A DNA stretch of 64,000 nucleotides, from the NCBI GenBank assembly GCA_022496205.1, contig WTXD01000083.1, positions 1 through 64,000 of the forward strand. Direction: 5' to 3'. Of this stretch, positions 22,006-32,343 are shown piece by piece; positions within the stretch are counted from its first letter, which is position 1; each line of letters opens with the position of its first letter. This DNA comes from Gloeopeniophorella convolvens. Lineage: Eukaryota; Basidiomycota; Agaricomycetes; Russulales. Made by a program: the position numbers and the translations under genes. A model generated the notes under the pieces. It was not told the DNA's origin and did not search any database. It was given only the letters and a program-made list of their open reading frames with translations.

Positions 22006-22923
22006 TACCTCACTTTTTGCAAACAACAGTCTATCCCCATCGCGCCCACAGCCGACACGCTTTCATTGTATGTCACCTACATGGCACACTACATCAAGCC
22101 GTCATCCGTTATCACTTACCTCTCGGGTATCTGCAACTCGCTTGAGCCTTACTATCCCACTGTTCGCGAGGAGCGCGCTCGCCCTCTCGTCAAGCGCACC
22201 CTCGCAGGGTGTCATAAGCTGTTCCAGCGGCCTCCCAATCGTAAAGACCCCCTCTACGTCAATGACATCCTGTTAGCGTTTCGCCGATACCCTCGACCCA
22301 CACATGACGACTTGCTGTTTCTGGCATTGCTCGTTTGTGGCTTTTTCGGCCTCCACCGACTTGGCGAACTCACTTTCCCTGACAATCCGCGCCACCGTGA
22401 GTGGCGGAAAGTCATCCCACGGCTATCGGTCACCTTTGGGGAAGGCTTCTTCTCGTATGAACTGCCGACCCACAAGGCTGACCGGTTCTACGAGGGGAAC
22501 CGTGTTGTTATCACGACGCAGCAAACACCTTTTGATGTCATCGACACCTTCCGCACCTACTTGCGTTCGCGCGACCGACTTGCGCCAATCCATCCCGCAC
22601 TTTGGCTGCGGCGTGACCTGTCCGTTCCTACTCGCGCATGGTTCCTCGCACGGTTAAGCGACATGCTCTCACCGACTTCTGCCGGACACCCAGCCAATGT
22701 ATCCGGCCACTCGTTGCGCTCGGGAGGTGCCACCTACTTCGCTATGCTCGGGTGGTCCGATGAACGCATTCGCACTCTCGGGAGGTGGTCTTCGCAGGCC
22801 TTCTTATCTTATATTCGCAAGAACCCTGCCCTTCTCGCGATGCTCATCGTCCCCCGCGCCGCGGAACCTTTCAACTCTTCACACCACCAGCCTCCACTCC
22901 ACCACCCATTGTTACGCCATTGA

Positions 22924-23081
22924 CTAGGTGCGGTTCCCGCGGCGCAATATTATTGGGCGTCGGCCGGGTTTACTCGGTCGGCGCCGCTCTCGCTATCCAC
23001 AAGTCATGCGCCTTCTATCTCGCGCGCCCCATAGGCCACGCCGATTGGAAGGACTTACTGTTGCGGAATATAAATGCTGAT
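22924..23081 (+). other. 3' untranslated part of the DIRS-like element
   Basis: 158 bases between the recombinase stop and the A run. It ends in GGAATATAAATGCTGAT, so AT-rich polyadenylation-signal-like sequence lies 10-15 bases before the A run, as in a processed mRNA end. No split direct repeat could be matched to the 5' leader. Confidence 0.45.
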
Positions 23082-23103
23082 AAAAAAAAAAAAAAAAAAA
23101 AAA
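23082..23103 (+). repeat. Poly(A) tract of 22 A
   Basis: Uninterrupted run of A at the junction between the retroelement and the DUF6535 gene. On the minus strand it is read as poly-Phe in the DUF6535 frame. Confidence 0.9.
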
Positions 23104-24732
23104 GTCCCAAGCCGCCTTCTGGGATGCAGGCGCTCCAAGAGGCTCCTTCATGATCATCAGCGCCAAGCAGGTCCAACCCATGGAAAGTGAGTAGTTTGCG
23201 ACAAAGTCGGGTAGCTTCTTGTCGTTGACGAGCACGAGGTCGGCGATGGAATTAAGAGCTCGACGGAGGGTCCGAGCGTCCCCAAACCATTCAGGACGGG
23301 CGTTTGCATAGAGGATAAGCCATGTCGCTGCATCAACGGACGCAACTGACTGCCTGCGCTTCACATCCTCGGACAAGGACTTCGAAGTGACGCATGTGTC
23401 GATGACGCGCCCAACGCGGCTATAGAGGACATGGAGGAGATCATCTTTCCCGGTTAGGAGCGCGAGCGTACTAGGCGCCGGTCCGGTGGCAGTGCGGCGA
23501 GCCCAGAAGTTGTGACTGACAAGATCGGATGGTGGAGGTATTAGGACAGGAGCCGGACTTGCGACTTGAGCATGAGCTGACGGTTGTTCGAGATGTCGTT
23601 TCTCATCCAATTTCGCCGGGTTGCTGGCGGTATGGCCTGCCTCCAGGACGTTCGTCCAGACGTCCCGACCCCAATTCGTCTTGAACGAACCGGGCATACT
23701 CATGACGAGTGGCTCTATTTCGCTGTCCTCAGTAAGATTTGCGATCAGCCATTTGATACCTCTCGCATCGCGCATCTTCCGGTCCCCCGACGTGTCCATC
23801 GCCAGCTGCATTCTTCCGTCGGCCATCGTCGCGCTGACCGGCTTCCGTGTGCCAGCAGACCCACGGTCCGCATATGTCTGTCGCCGGAGCTTTTGGACGA
23901 TATACCAGAGCAGGCCGGAAAACGAGCTCTGGTAGGGAGATTGAGGATTGATGACTGGCGCGACGATGCTCCAAAGGTAAAGCAAGGCGCAGATAGCGAT
24001 CGGCACGACAGTTGTCGTAGCGACAGTGGTGTTGATATTGAAGAGGAAGTCTGCGAGTCCGAGGAAGAACAGGAATAGAGCAACGTGAACGAGAGCCGGA
24101 ACTGCGTCGGCGACGATGGGCATGTACCACCCTTCAGTGCCTTCGTGTAGGAACTGGCGAATCCGAGCGCTCTTCAATGGGTGATCATACCGCTGAAAAA
24201 CATGCATGTAATCGCGGACCCATTGTTGGACGATCGTTGCCGCAAGTGCTGCAGTCAAGCTGAAGACGAAGCTCATGAACCAATAGACGTTCACTCTGAT
24301 GTCGGATTGGGAAGGATGGAATGTAGGGAATGTCTGAGGCTGTGCGGTTGGGACTGAAGATTGCGGCGCCAAACCAGCAATTTGCTGGGAGATTTGGCCG
24401 AGCATCACCGCCGTCTGCATGCTATAGAACGCATTCTCTTGAGCAGGGTCGACTTGCAGATTTTGGTAACTCTCGATGAGAAACGCGGTGAGGGCCGCGG
24501 AGTACAGGCCAGCCTGATTATATCTCATCAAAATGGAGAAGGAATGGGGAAGTGGTAGACGCACAAAGATGAGTATTCCATCCATGTCTTCCTTCCATGT
24601 CTGTATCGTAGACTCATCGTGACCTTTCGCCTCCTTCCCGTAGAGAGTCCAAAGGCCGTTGGCATCGTTATCGTAGTCTTCTGAGACGGACTCGTCTGCT
24701 GAAGAGACTTCCTTGTCTAGCGAAGGCATCAC
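23104..24732 (-). pseudogene. DUF6535 membrane protein gene, copy 1, 3' truncated
   Basis: The frame starts MMPSLDKEV and carries the DUF6535 domain: NDANGLWTLYGKEAKGHDE, then after a 51-base GT-AG intron (about 24510-24560) AGLYSAALTAFLIESY, VQQWVRDYMHVFQRYDHPLK and several hydrophobic segments between residues 80 and 270. DUF6535 proteins are multi-pass membrane proteins of unknown role, expanded in Agaricomycetes. Similarity to copy 2 (29683-32343) continues to the phrase MKEPLGAPASQKAAW and stops at the poly(A) of the retroelement; about 320 C-terminal residues of the paralogue are absent. They are not found on the far side of the element, so the event involved deletion as well as insertion. 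Confidence 0.75.
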
Positions 24733-25550
24733 ATCGCGCGCTTGTTGAGGCGAACTACTCGACTGGTAGAATCCTCCAGGCGGGGAGGGGTTGACACTAG
24801 GGGACTTAGGGGAGATGTTTGATGATCCATTGTGCCCTTGGCCGCTGCGGAGAGAAGCGCTACGCCTGGATCCTGGGGTCGCATGTCAGCGGTTGAGGCA
24901 ATTCGAGGCGGGTAAGTGAAGCGTACCAAGAACAGGGACACTTCCGACCTCTGTCTGCGCTTTTGATACAATGTTTCCTCCTACAATCTCATCGGGTGAG
25001 CGGTCAGAGGTGTGTGGGTATGGTGTTGCTGTCGGGGATCTAGTTGGAGTACTACCCTGGTCTGTGGTCCCAAAACAGCTTGTCAGCGCCGCTCAGTAGA
25101 CCAACTAGCGCAGAAGGTGTGTGAAACACACCTGTGTGCGCCTCTGGCACATGTTGCGCTTCGAGGTCGACGCTCTTTCCCCCAAAGACCATTGCTCAGC
25201 GAGGTGATCAAGGAATGCGTCGGAGAGGTGCGGCTTTGGGCAAGTGTATAAAACGCATGCGGGTCCCCGTCTCGGAGAACCTGGACGAGATTGGGTGCGT
25301 GCCGCGATGATCATGAGCGTCGTGATTGGAACAGTCATGATCAAGAACGGTTATGTAGAAGTTGGGAACACTCGAACAAACACCGCTAGTTCATGATGAT
25401 GACCACCTCGAGCTTGGCCAGGAGTCTACATACATTGGAGCGACAGATGCATGTCAACTTCTCGCGAAGCTGCGCATCTGTATTCCAAAGACAAATGGAG
25501 TGTTGGTGGGCGGAGATGGTGTGCGATCATAAGTAACTGTGGGAAGCTGC
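24733..25550. other. Upstream region of DUF6535 copy 1, no gene seen
   Basis: A minus-strand frame of 80 codons adjoins the DUF6535 start and may be untranslated leader. The rest shows no motif or repeat I can identify. Confidence 0.35.
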
Positions 25551-27530
25551 GCACGTGGGAAACCGTGGGACAGCACCGGCCCGACCGGCCAAAGATATCT
25601 GGCGATTGCCGCGCCAGCCGCCTTGCCTCGAGTATCCTCAGCTAGTACTAGTAGTTGCCACGACCACTCGACTTGCGAGCCATAAGTACAGGGTACCATT
25701 GCTCGTACTACCACCTGGATTCGCCGCTCGGACAGTAACCATGACTACGGGTACATTCAATAACACGCATACTTATACCGAAGTGCCTTTCGAATAGTCT
25801 GGATAATCAAAGACTGGAATGTGAGGATTTCCGAGGATAGTCACATTGAGCGGAACACACGGTTGGCGGGTTGGCTGCATAAGCCTGCCGACGTTGTAGC
25901 AGCGTTAAAGTTACCCAAGCTCACTGTTACTTCATCGGACAATAATATTCACCGCGCCTCGGATCTGCCAGCGGACTGCGAATCACTAGCAAGCCTCATC
26001 CAGATTTCTGCCCTCAGGTTGCTTGGCTGCTCGAACTTGGGGCTGCCAACTGGTCCTTTTCTGCATTAATAGAGTGAGCATTGACGCAGATACCGCACCA
26101 AGCCGCCAAACCGCCGTACCTTCACGTCTCTTGGATTGCTTCGATTCTGTGCGTTTCTTCCCTCCGCGAGAGCCAGCGTCACCTCTGACCGGGTCGGTGA
26201 CTTGAGGTTGGGGCACAGCTGCTATCCCGTGCAACCTGCGCGTGATCGTGAACGCGTCTGGTGTCGCATTATCTGCCTGGGCCTCGTCGCGGAAGTCGAG
26301 TTCCAGTGTTGCGTTAAACTCTCCTTCTCTGCTGGGCAAGAAAGAGACTCGCGCTTTCCGTGGTTTCCTTTGTTTGAGTAGGATCGGTAAAGGCCCGGAT
26401 CCGGGGCTCCTCACAGAGAACCTGCGACAACGCTCCTGAGATCGTTCGGAGGATTGAGCGTCGGCCCGTATTGAACTCACGATTCTGCTTCTCCTACCAA
26501 TCGCAGCGCAGTCAGTGACAGGCGAGATTGAATCACTGATTTTTCTATAACGACCGAGATGGAGGCTTTCGAAAACCTTGGCGCGCCATCTCCACCAACA
26601 GTCGGCTCTATTCTGAAGAGAAGACCGTCTGTTTTGCCAACGATGTTGACACGTGTGTCCTCTCCATTCTTTAGGGGGCCCACGTAGGTTGGACCCATTT
26701 TTTCCTTTTGCGTAGACCGCCCCCGGCGGCGATGTGCCCGTCGACGAGGCCTGATCTTACCCATGACGGATGGGGCGAGTCGCTTGTAAGTCTCCTGGTA
26801 CTCAGGAAGACTGGCATGATTACGCCTGGACTGCTTTCTACATTGATGTTGGCTGAAGGCGTCACGGAGGACGACGCGCTTGCAAGCCTGGCATTTCACC
26901 GTATGTGACGATTGCGGTAAACGCCGGCGTCGGTAGGCCCTACGTTTCTTCTGCCGCAGGTTAGTGGAATGTGCGATGACGGGCATGGCTGCCGGGGAGG
27001 GGGAGGGGGGCGGAAGTGAGCGATCGAGCGATGCTTAGTCTTGTAGATAAAAGTACCCCACCGATACGCACGCTTTCACGGCCCCAGTTCACACTTCGCC
27101 CTGCTGCGCAGTGGCTTCCGGAACCTCCGCAGCATGTTGACCGAGCTTGACTCTGGTGACGTATCAGTGAAGAAGCAGCCCAATGGTACCGTGACTTGGT
27201 CATGCGCGTGCGTGATCACACCATTGCCTACAGCGGATCGCATAATCTTAGGCCCTTTCTCGACCGATTACACACATAGGCGTTTGATCCCCGCTGAGCC
27301 TAAGATGGAAGGTCCGCCCATAAGCGCACTCATTTTGATTAGTCATGCTTGGCTGATGGGTGCGCGGGCAAATGTGATTGGACAGTTCCTGGTGCTTGGT
27401 GATAGTTCCGATCCCCGCTAGACTCCGGCTGTGTGTGTAAAAAGTCAAAAAGGGGCCTATCGTTTTGCAATCCGCTGTAGTGTACGAAACCTCGGTTACG
27501 CCCTAGCGTATCCGGTTAGCGGAGACGACT
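25550..27530. repeat. Tandem segmental duplication, unit 1
   Basis: About 2 kb holding one helicase-less MOV10-like gene with its flanks. Landmarks recur in the next unit: CGTACTACCACC plus CAGTAACCAT (25707 and 27711), GGTTGGCGGGTTG (25861 and 27881), GGCTTCC.GAACCTCCGCAGCATG (27112 and 29123) and GAAACCTCGGTTACGCCCTAGCGT (27486 and 29267). Divergence of roughly 20-30 percent by eye implies an old duplication. Confidence 0.6.
25986..26986 (-). CDS. Helicase-less MOV10-like N-terminal paralogue C
   Basis: Two exons, 26986-26481 and 26421-25986, separated by a 59-base GT-AG intron; 313 aa. It resembles the first 250 residues of the MOV10/SDE3-like helicase at 34722-38950: a C2H2 finger (CQACKRVVLRDAFSQHQC) and one Ig-like unit (SISVVIEKSVIQSRLSLTAL, then FSVRSPGSGPLPI, RKARVSFLPSREGEFNATLE, FTITRRLHG). 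The intron interrupts the unit at the same place and phase as in the helicase gene. The N-terminal CCCH-like part kept by the other copies has decayed here. The tail is Lys/Arg-rich (GGKKRTESKQSKRREG) and could act as a nuclear signal. No helicase motifs follow. Expression is unknown. Confidence 0.6.
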
Positions 27531-29420
27531 GCAGGCCTGGTAAGTAAGTAGTACTTATGCATCACTGTCACTGATACTGCCAAGAAGCTCGTGATACTCA
27601 CAACCACTCCCATCGCACAGCCTAGTTGAAATAACGCCGGCCGACGGTCCGGCTGGACATCCCTGGCAATTGTCGCGTGGGCGGCCTTGCCTCGTATCAA
27701 TGACTGTTCGTACTACCACCCAGACTCAAGCAGTAACCATCTTTCGGCAATCCACGACTGCCAATACATCCAATATTACACATATGCCAGCGCGTTTCCA
27801 ATGGTCTTGACAAAACTGGAATGGGATCGAGGAGCTCAACTCTGCGGGAACAGTCATGATCACATCGACCGGAACATACGGTTGGCGGGTTGACTGCACA
27901 GGTCCGTTGAGCCGTACTAGCAGCACCAAAGCCACCTCAGCCCTCCTAAGCTCATCGTTACCGCATCTTCATTGATCAACCGCATCCACCACGCGTATAT
28001 ATTGTGCAAGTGGACTGTGAGCCAGACCTCATCCAGATTTCTGGCTCTGTTGTTTGGCTGCTCGAACTTGAGGCTGGCCTCTTCCTGCATTACTCGAGTG
28101 AGCAGTGATGCAGATACCACAATCGAACCACTGTACCTTCACGTTTCTTGGATTGCTTCGATTCTGTGCGTTTTTTCCCTCCGCGAGAGCCCGCGTTACC
28201 TCTGACTGAGTTGGTGACCTGTGGCTGAGGCGCAGCCGCCACTCCGTGCAACCTGCGCGTGAACGTGAACGCGACTGGTGTTATGGCATTCTTTCTCTGT
28301 GTCCTATCGCAGACGTCGAGTTCCAGGGCCGCACTGAATTCTCCTGGTCTGCTGGGCGAGAAGGAGACTTGCACTCTCCGTGGTTTATTCTGCCTGACTT
28401 GGATCGGCAAAGGTCCTGGGCTTCTCACAGAGAACCTGCACCGCGCTCACTGAGGTGATTCGGAGGATTGAGGATCGGTCCGTACTCACGACTCTGCTTC
28501 TGACCCCGTCACTCGTAACGCCGTCAGTGACAGGCTAGATTGGACCACTGATTTCTCGATGACAATCGAGATTGTGGCCGTCGAGAATCTTGATGTGCCG
28601 TCTTTGCCAATGGTTGGCACTATTTCGAGGAGAATGCCACCTGTATGGCCAACAACGACGCGTTTGTCCTCTACAACTCCTGTGGGGACCGCGTTACTAA
28701 TGGGCTTTTTCTCTTGCCTAGGCGCCTTCCCAGTCTTTCTCTGATTAAGCTTCGGAACAGGTGCGGATGGCTTAGGGAAAAACTGTGGAGAAGGCAGAGG
28801 GAGGACAGGCGTGCCGAGCAGCCTTGCGTAGGTCTTCCACTCCGAGAAACCGCAGTTATGTCGGTGTTCCTTCATACGACGGTGCTTGCTGACCTCCCCT
28901 CGGAGGATGAAGCACTTGCAGGCCTTGCACAGCACAGCATCGTGCCGCAGATGACATTGACGATCCCTGCATCTTCCCTGGAGCTGTAAGGCGGCGGGGC
29001 ATACAGTGATGGCCATGGGTGGGGAGCGGCGCAACTAAGCGGTCGAATAACGGCTATACAGGTAGATATAGTCCGCTGATATGCCCGTTTTTACCCCAGT
29101 TTGCACTTCACCTGCTGCGCAATGGCTTCCAGAACCTCCGCAGCATGTCGGCTGAATTTGACTGGTGGCGTATCAGTTTAAGAAGTAGCACAATGGCACC
29201 GCGAGGAAGCCTCGTGTTGTCTTGACTCGATCATGCGTGTTCGCTCTATTGCCTAGTGTACGCCGAAACCTCGGTTACGCCCTAGCGTGTACGTTTAGCG
29301 GACGCGACTGAGCAGTATGCATCACTGACATTCAGTCCTTTCTAACATGCCCCGAAGCCACTGCGGCCAGCGACAGTTACATCATAATCGTAAGGTGACT
29401 GCCTTGTCCCATAGTAGACA
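27480..29420. repeat. Tandem segmental duplication, unit 2
   Basis: Second copy of the 2-kb unit, in the same orientation, offset by about 2030 bases from the first. Edges are approximate because similarity fades gradually. Confidence 0.55.
28090..29016 (-). CDS. Helicase-less MOV10-like N-terminal paralogue B
   Basis: Two exons, 29016-28490 and 28435-28090, with a 54-base GT-AG intron; 290 aa. The N-terminus keeps a CCCH-like start (MAITVCPAALQLQGRCRDRQ, CHLRHD) and a C2H2 finger (CKACKCFILRGEVSKHRRMK), then one Ig-like unit split by the phase-2 intron (FSVRSPGPLPIQVRQNKPRR, VQVSFSPSRPGEFSAAL, FTFTRRLHG). The basic tail matches copy C until EGTVV; after that the frame differs, and the sequence homologous to the C tail (VSASLLTRVMQ, 28060-28120) lies in another frame, so the tail was altered by a frameshift. 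Start chosen to match the MVAYC-type start of the longer paralogues. Confidence 0.6.
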
Positions 29421-29682
29421 ACTCTAAGTACGCCTCTGCTCTGACACCTATCGTCACGGGGGTTCCATATCATGGGTTGCGCTATGTCTCTCCCGAGCGC
29501 GATTACCATGCACATGAGTGTGACGAGAGCAGAAACAATCACGGCGCATGACTCGGTGGACATACGACACATTGAAACGTCGAGCACTAGTCACGAAAGA
29601 CAAGCCACAAAGATCATGATCAGATAGATTAGCGTCGCATATGATCCATACAGGTAGTACACGGTCAAAAACAGAACCGATC
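29421..29682. other. Short spacer, nothing recognised
   Basis: AT-average spacer between the duplicated unit and the 3' end of DUF6535 copy 2. Confidence 0.3.
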
Positions 29683-32343
29683 TTATGCGATCCGTGAAAG
29701 CGCTCGTAACGCCCTATTTCGAAGCTCATCATGAGCACACCGCCCTAGCTCGTCGACTATAGCGTCAATATGCGGGCCGCTCTCTCCTGCGAAATACTCC
29801 CCAGTGAAAGCGATGAACTCGCCGATCAGGTACTCAGGGCACAACCCTACAGTACGGAAGCCGCCACGTACTCCAAGTAGCTCACAAAGGACGTTAAGGA
29901 TAAGATGCTGGGTTTCGAGACGTTTGTCGTGGTGCCTCCAATCGAGCGTAATGGCTCGGAAGGTGTTGATATATATCTGGCGGTGCAGTTCGGCGCTCAT
30001 CAAAGTTCTGTTGACGTGGTTTGAGAGATTTGCGATCTGCATGAAGAAGATCTCGATGATGTATCCTAGTGCGTTGCCGTCCCGCACATCGCAGAAGCGC
30101 CAGGCCAGCTGCTCCACAAGACGCGCATTCTTCATCACAGGATCCAATTGCTCGATGAGATCCCGCAGCTCGGAGGTCGCGGCGCGAAGATCGTGGATGT
30201 TTTTGTCCTGCAGGAGCTTTTGGAACTTGGGTCCGAGAGTGCACAGTATGCAGATCATCCCTCCGGGGGAGACTAACTTCGACGTGAAAACGGCATTCTT
30301 CCCAGCAGGGTGGGAGTCTAGGAGCTTGCCGAGGGGCGCGGACGGCGAGATCGGAATTTTGTGACCGAAAGGAAGCTGTGGAAAGAGGCCGTCCGACGCT
30401 TCGGTGAGAGCGTCGGTATACGAGCTTACGCTCTTTCCGAGAACGCGCCTCAGACGCTCGCCTTCGGTCTGGCAAGCTCCCAATTCTCTGAATACCGTCT
30501 CCTGAGAATGAAGGAGTTCTGTGAGCTGCGCGCCGGTAGAGTTTGGCGAGATGCCAGCGAGGGCCTCGTCAAGGCTCCGGAGCAGGCGCCACACGGTATT
30601 GAGATGCCCGTCGATCCTCTGTGCATGTATCACAGCTTGTTGTATGTCCGAGCCATCTTCAGCGATGCTATCTGCCTGGTTGTAAGTTTGAGCGAAGGCT
30701 GATATGACACGTTGGGCCGACGCTCGTGCAGTCCGCTCGCGGAGAGGCCCCTTGATAGCAACAAGGCCCAAGCAGGCGCACCGCACGAATAGGGGGTAGT
30801 TCGCAACCCATTCTGGAGTGCGCCTGCCGACAAAGATGGCGATCCGAACGACATAGGTGAGTACTTGGCGCAAATTTTGGGGATCACCAAACCAGTCGAC
30901 TTGACTGTTTGCATAGCAGACGAGCCACGCGGCAGTGTCAATGGACGCTACTGATCTCCTGCGCCTCACATCCTCGGCCAAGAGGTTGGTACAAACGCAT
31001 GTGTCGATGACACGCCCCGTGCGTCGGCATAAATCCCGGAGGAGGTCGTCTTCCTCTGGAAAGAGCGCGGGTGCGCCGGAAATTTTCTCTTGGTGGAAGG
31101 AATTGTGGCGTCTTTGCAAGCTGCGAGGGAGGTATCCATGGACCAGAGGACGGGGCGGGGGTCGGTTGGCGCCTCCGTCCGTCCCCTCACGACTGAGCCC
31201 CAGTCTCTCTGCCTCAGATACCTCCGACCAGACGTCCCGGCCCCACCTCGTCTTGAACGTGCCCGGTACGCCCACGATAAGGGGCGTGATCTCACTTTCC
31301 TCCGTGAGGTTCCCAACCAACCAGCGGATCCCTCTTGCGTCACGTTTCTTCCACTCCTCCGAGGCAACCATCGCAAGCTGCATTCGCCCGTCCACCATCC
31401 TTGTGCTGACCGGTTTGTGAGCGCCGGTAGAACCACGATAGGTGTACATCTGCCGTCGAACCTTGTGTAGGATGTACCAGAATATGCCCGAGAACGAGTT
31501 CTGGTAGGGAGACTGAGGATTTATGGACGGTGCGATGACGCTCCAAAGGTATAGCAATGCACCTATGGCGATCGGTGCGACGGTCGCGACGGCAACAGTG
31601 GTATTGATGTTGAATAGGAAGTCGGCAAGCCCGATGAAGAAGAGGAATAGGGCGATGTGGACGAGAGCTGGAACGGCGTCGGCGACAATGGGCATGTGCC
31701 ATCGTTCGGTGCCCTCGTGCAGGAATTGGCGGATTCGAGCACTCTTGAGAGGGTGGTCGTATCGCCGGAAAAGGTGCATGTAGTCCCGAACCCATTGCTG
31801 AACGATCGTCGCCGTGAGTGCTGCGGATAAGCTGAAGATGAGGCTCATGAACCAGTACACGTTCACTCGGATGTCGGACTGCGATGGGTTGAAGGCGGGG
31901 AATAATTGGGGTTGAGCCGGCGTAACTGGAGACTGGGGCGCGAGGCCGGCAATTTGTTGAGAGATCTGGGCGAGAATCGCGACGGTCTGCTTCCCATAGA
32001 ACGTGCTCTCTTCAGCAGGGTCGGTCTTCAGATTCTTATAGCTCTCAATGAGGAACGCGGTCAAAGCCGCAGAGAACAAGCCAGCCCGGCGATGCGTCGT
32101 GAATCCGGGAAGGATTGCAAGATAAAAATGACATACGAAGATTAAAATTCCATCCATATCTCCTTTCCACGTTTCGATCATAGCCTCGTCGTGACTGTTC
32201 GCCTCCTTTCCGTACAGACTCCAGAGTCCATTGGCATCGTTATCGTAATCGCCAACGACGGTCTCAGGTTGGTTTCCAGGCGTGAGGTCGTTGTCGAGGA
32301 GAGGCATCGCATTACGAGCTCTTCCTTCGCCAACTTGCGCCAT
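29683..32343 (-). CDS. DUF6535 membrane protein, copy 2
   Basis: One open frame of 886 aa. The DUF6535 domain occupies about residues 30-290: NDANGLWSLYGKEANSHDE, AGLFSAALTAFLIESYKNLK, VQQWVRDYMHLFRRYDHPLK, with four probable membrane helices near 80-100, 150-172, 215-240 and 245-268. The remaining 600 residues are helical and soluble in character, with HEAT-like spacing but no named domain. A 51-base segment at about 32088-32138 corresponds to the intron of copy 1, yet its acceptor AG is GG here and the segment is in frame without stops, so it is probably translated or the gene is mis-spliced. Role unknown; subcellular site is a membrane. It lies between MOV10-like fragments on the same strand. 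Confidence 0.65.
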   Translation of the reverse strand: MAQVGEGRARNAMPLLDNDLTPGNQPETVVGDYDNDANGLWSLYGKEANSHDEAMIETWKGDMDGILIFVCHFYLAILPGFTTHRRAGLFSAALTAFLIESYKNLKTDPAEESTFYGKQTVAILAQISQQIAGLAPQSPVTPAQPQLFPAFNPSQSDIRVNVYWFMSLIFSLSAALTATIVQQWVRDYMHLFRRYDHPLKSARIRQFLHEGTERWHMPIVADAVPALVHIALFLFFIGLADFLFNINTTVAVATVAPIAIGALLYLWSVIAPSINPQSPYQNSFSGIFWYILHKVRRQMYTYRGSTGAHKPVSTRMVDGRMQLAMVASEEWKKRDARGIRWLVGNLTEESEITPLIVGVPGTFKTRWGRDVWSEVSEAERLGLSREGTDGGANRPPPRPLVHGYLPRSLQRRHNSFHQEKISGAPALFPEEDDLLRDLCRRTGRVIDTCVCTNLLAEDVRRRRSVASIDTAAWLVCYANSQVDWFGDPQNLRQVLTYVVRIAIFVGRRTPEWVANYPLFVRCACLGLVAIKGPLRERTARASAQRVISAFAQTYNQADSIAEDGSDIQQAVIHAQRIDGHLNTVWRLLRSLDEALAGISPNSTGAQLTELLHSQETVFRELGACQTEGERLRRVLGKSVSSYTDALTEASDGLFPQLPFGHKIPISPSAPLGKLLDSHPAGKNAVFTSKLVSPGGMICILCTLGPKFQKLLQDKNIHDLRAATSELRDLIEQLDPVMKNARLVEQLAWRFCDVRDGNALGYIIEIFFMQIANLSNHVNRTLMSAELHRQIYINTFRAITLDWRHHDKRLETQHLILNVLCELLGVRGGFRTVGLCPEYLIGEFIAFTGEYFAGESGPHIDAIVDELGRCAHDELRNRALRALSRIA

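Larger units (their letters stand above)
21372..22923 (+). pseudogene. Tyrosine recombinase of the DIRS-like element, split by a solo LTR
   Basis: The N-terminal 48 codons (21372-21515) end in SSYNLHLQS; the frame resumes at 22006 with YLTFCKQQ and runs to 22923. Without the 490-base insertion (LTR plus one target copy) the frame would be exactly continuous at 353 codons plus stop. Tyrosine recombinase residues are present: Arg in GFFGLHRLGEL, the H-x-x-R box in SGHSLRSGG, GRWSS, and the nucleophile Tyr in AFLSYIRKNP. It would insert the circular double-stranded cDNA of the element. The LTR introduces stops, so no functional product is expected. Confidence 0.85.
18030..23103 (+). mobile_element. 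DIRS/Ngaro-like tyrosine recombinase retrotransposon
   Basis: Order of genes: Gag-like protein, reverse transcriptase-RNase H, tyrosine recombinase. RT of this type combined with a tyrosine recombinase instead of a DDE integrase defines the DIRS order; lack of a visible methyltransferase favours Ngaro-like. Catalytic residues of RT, RNase H and recombinase are all visible. The recombinase is split by a solo LTR (21516-22000), so the copy is disabled. The 3' end is a 22-A run at 23082-23103 fused to a DUF6535 gene. Left boundary is uncertain. Confidence 0.8.
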
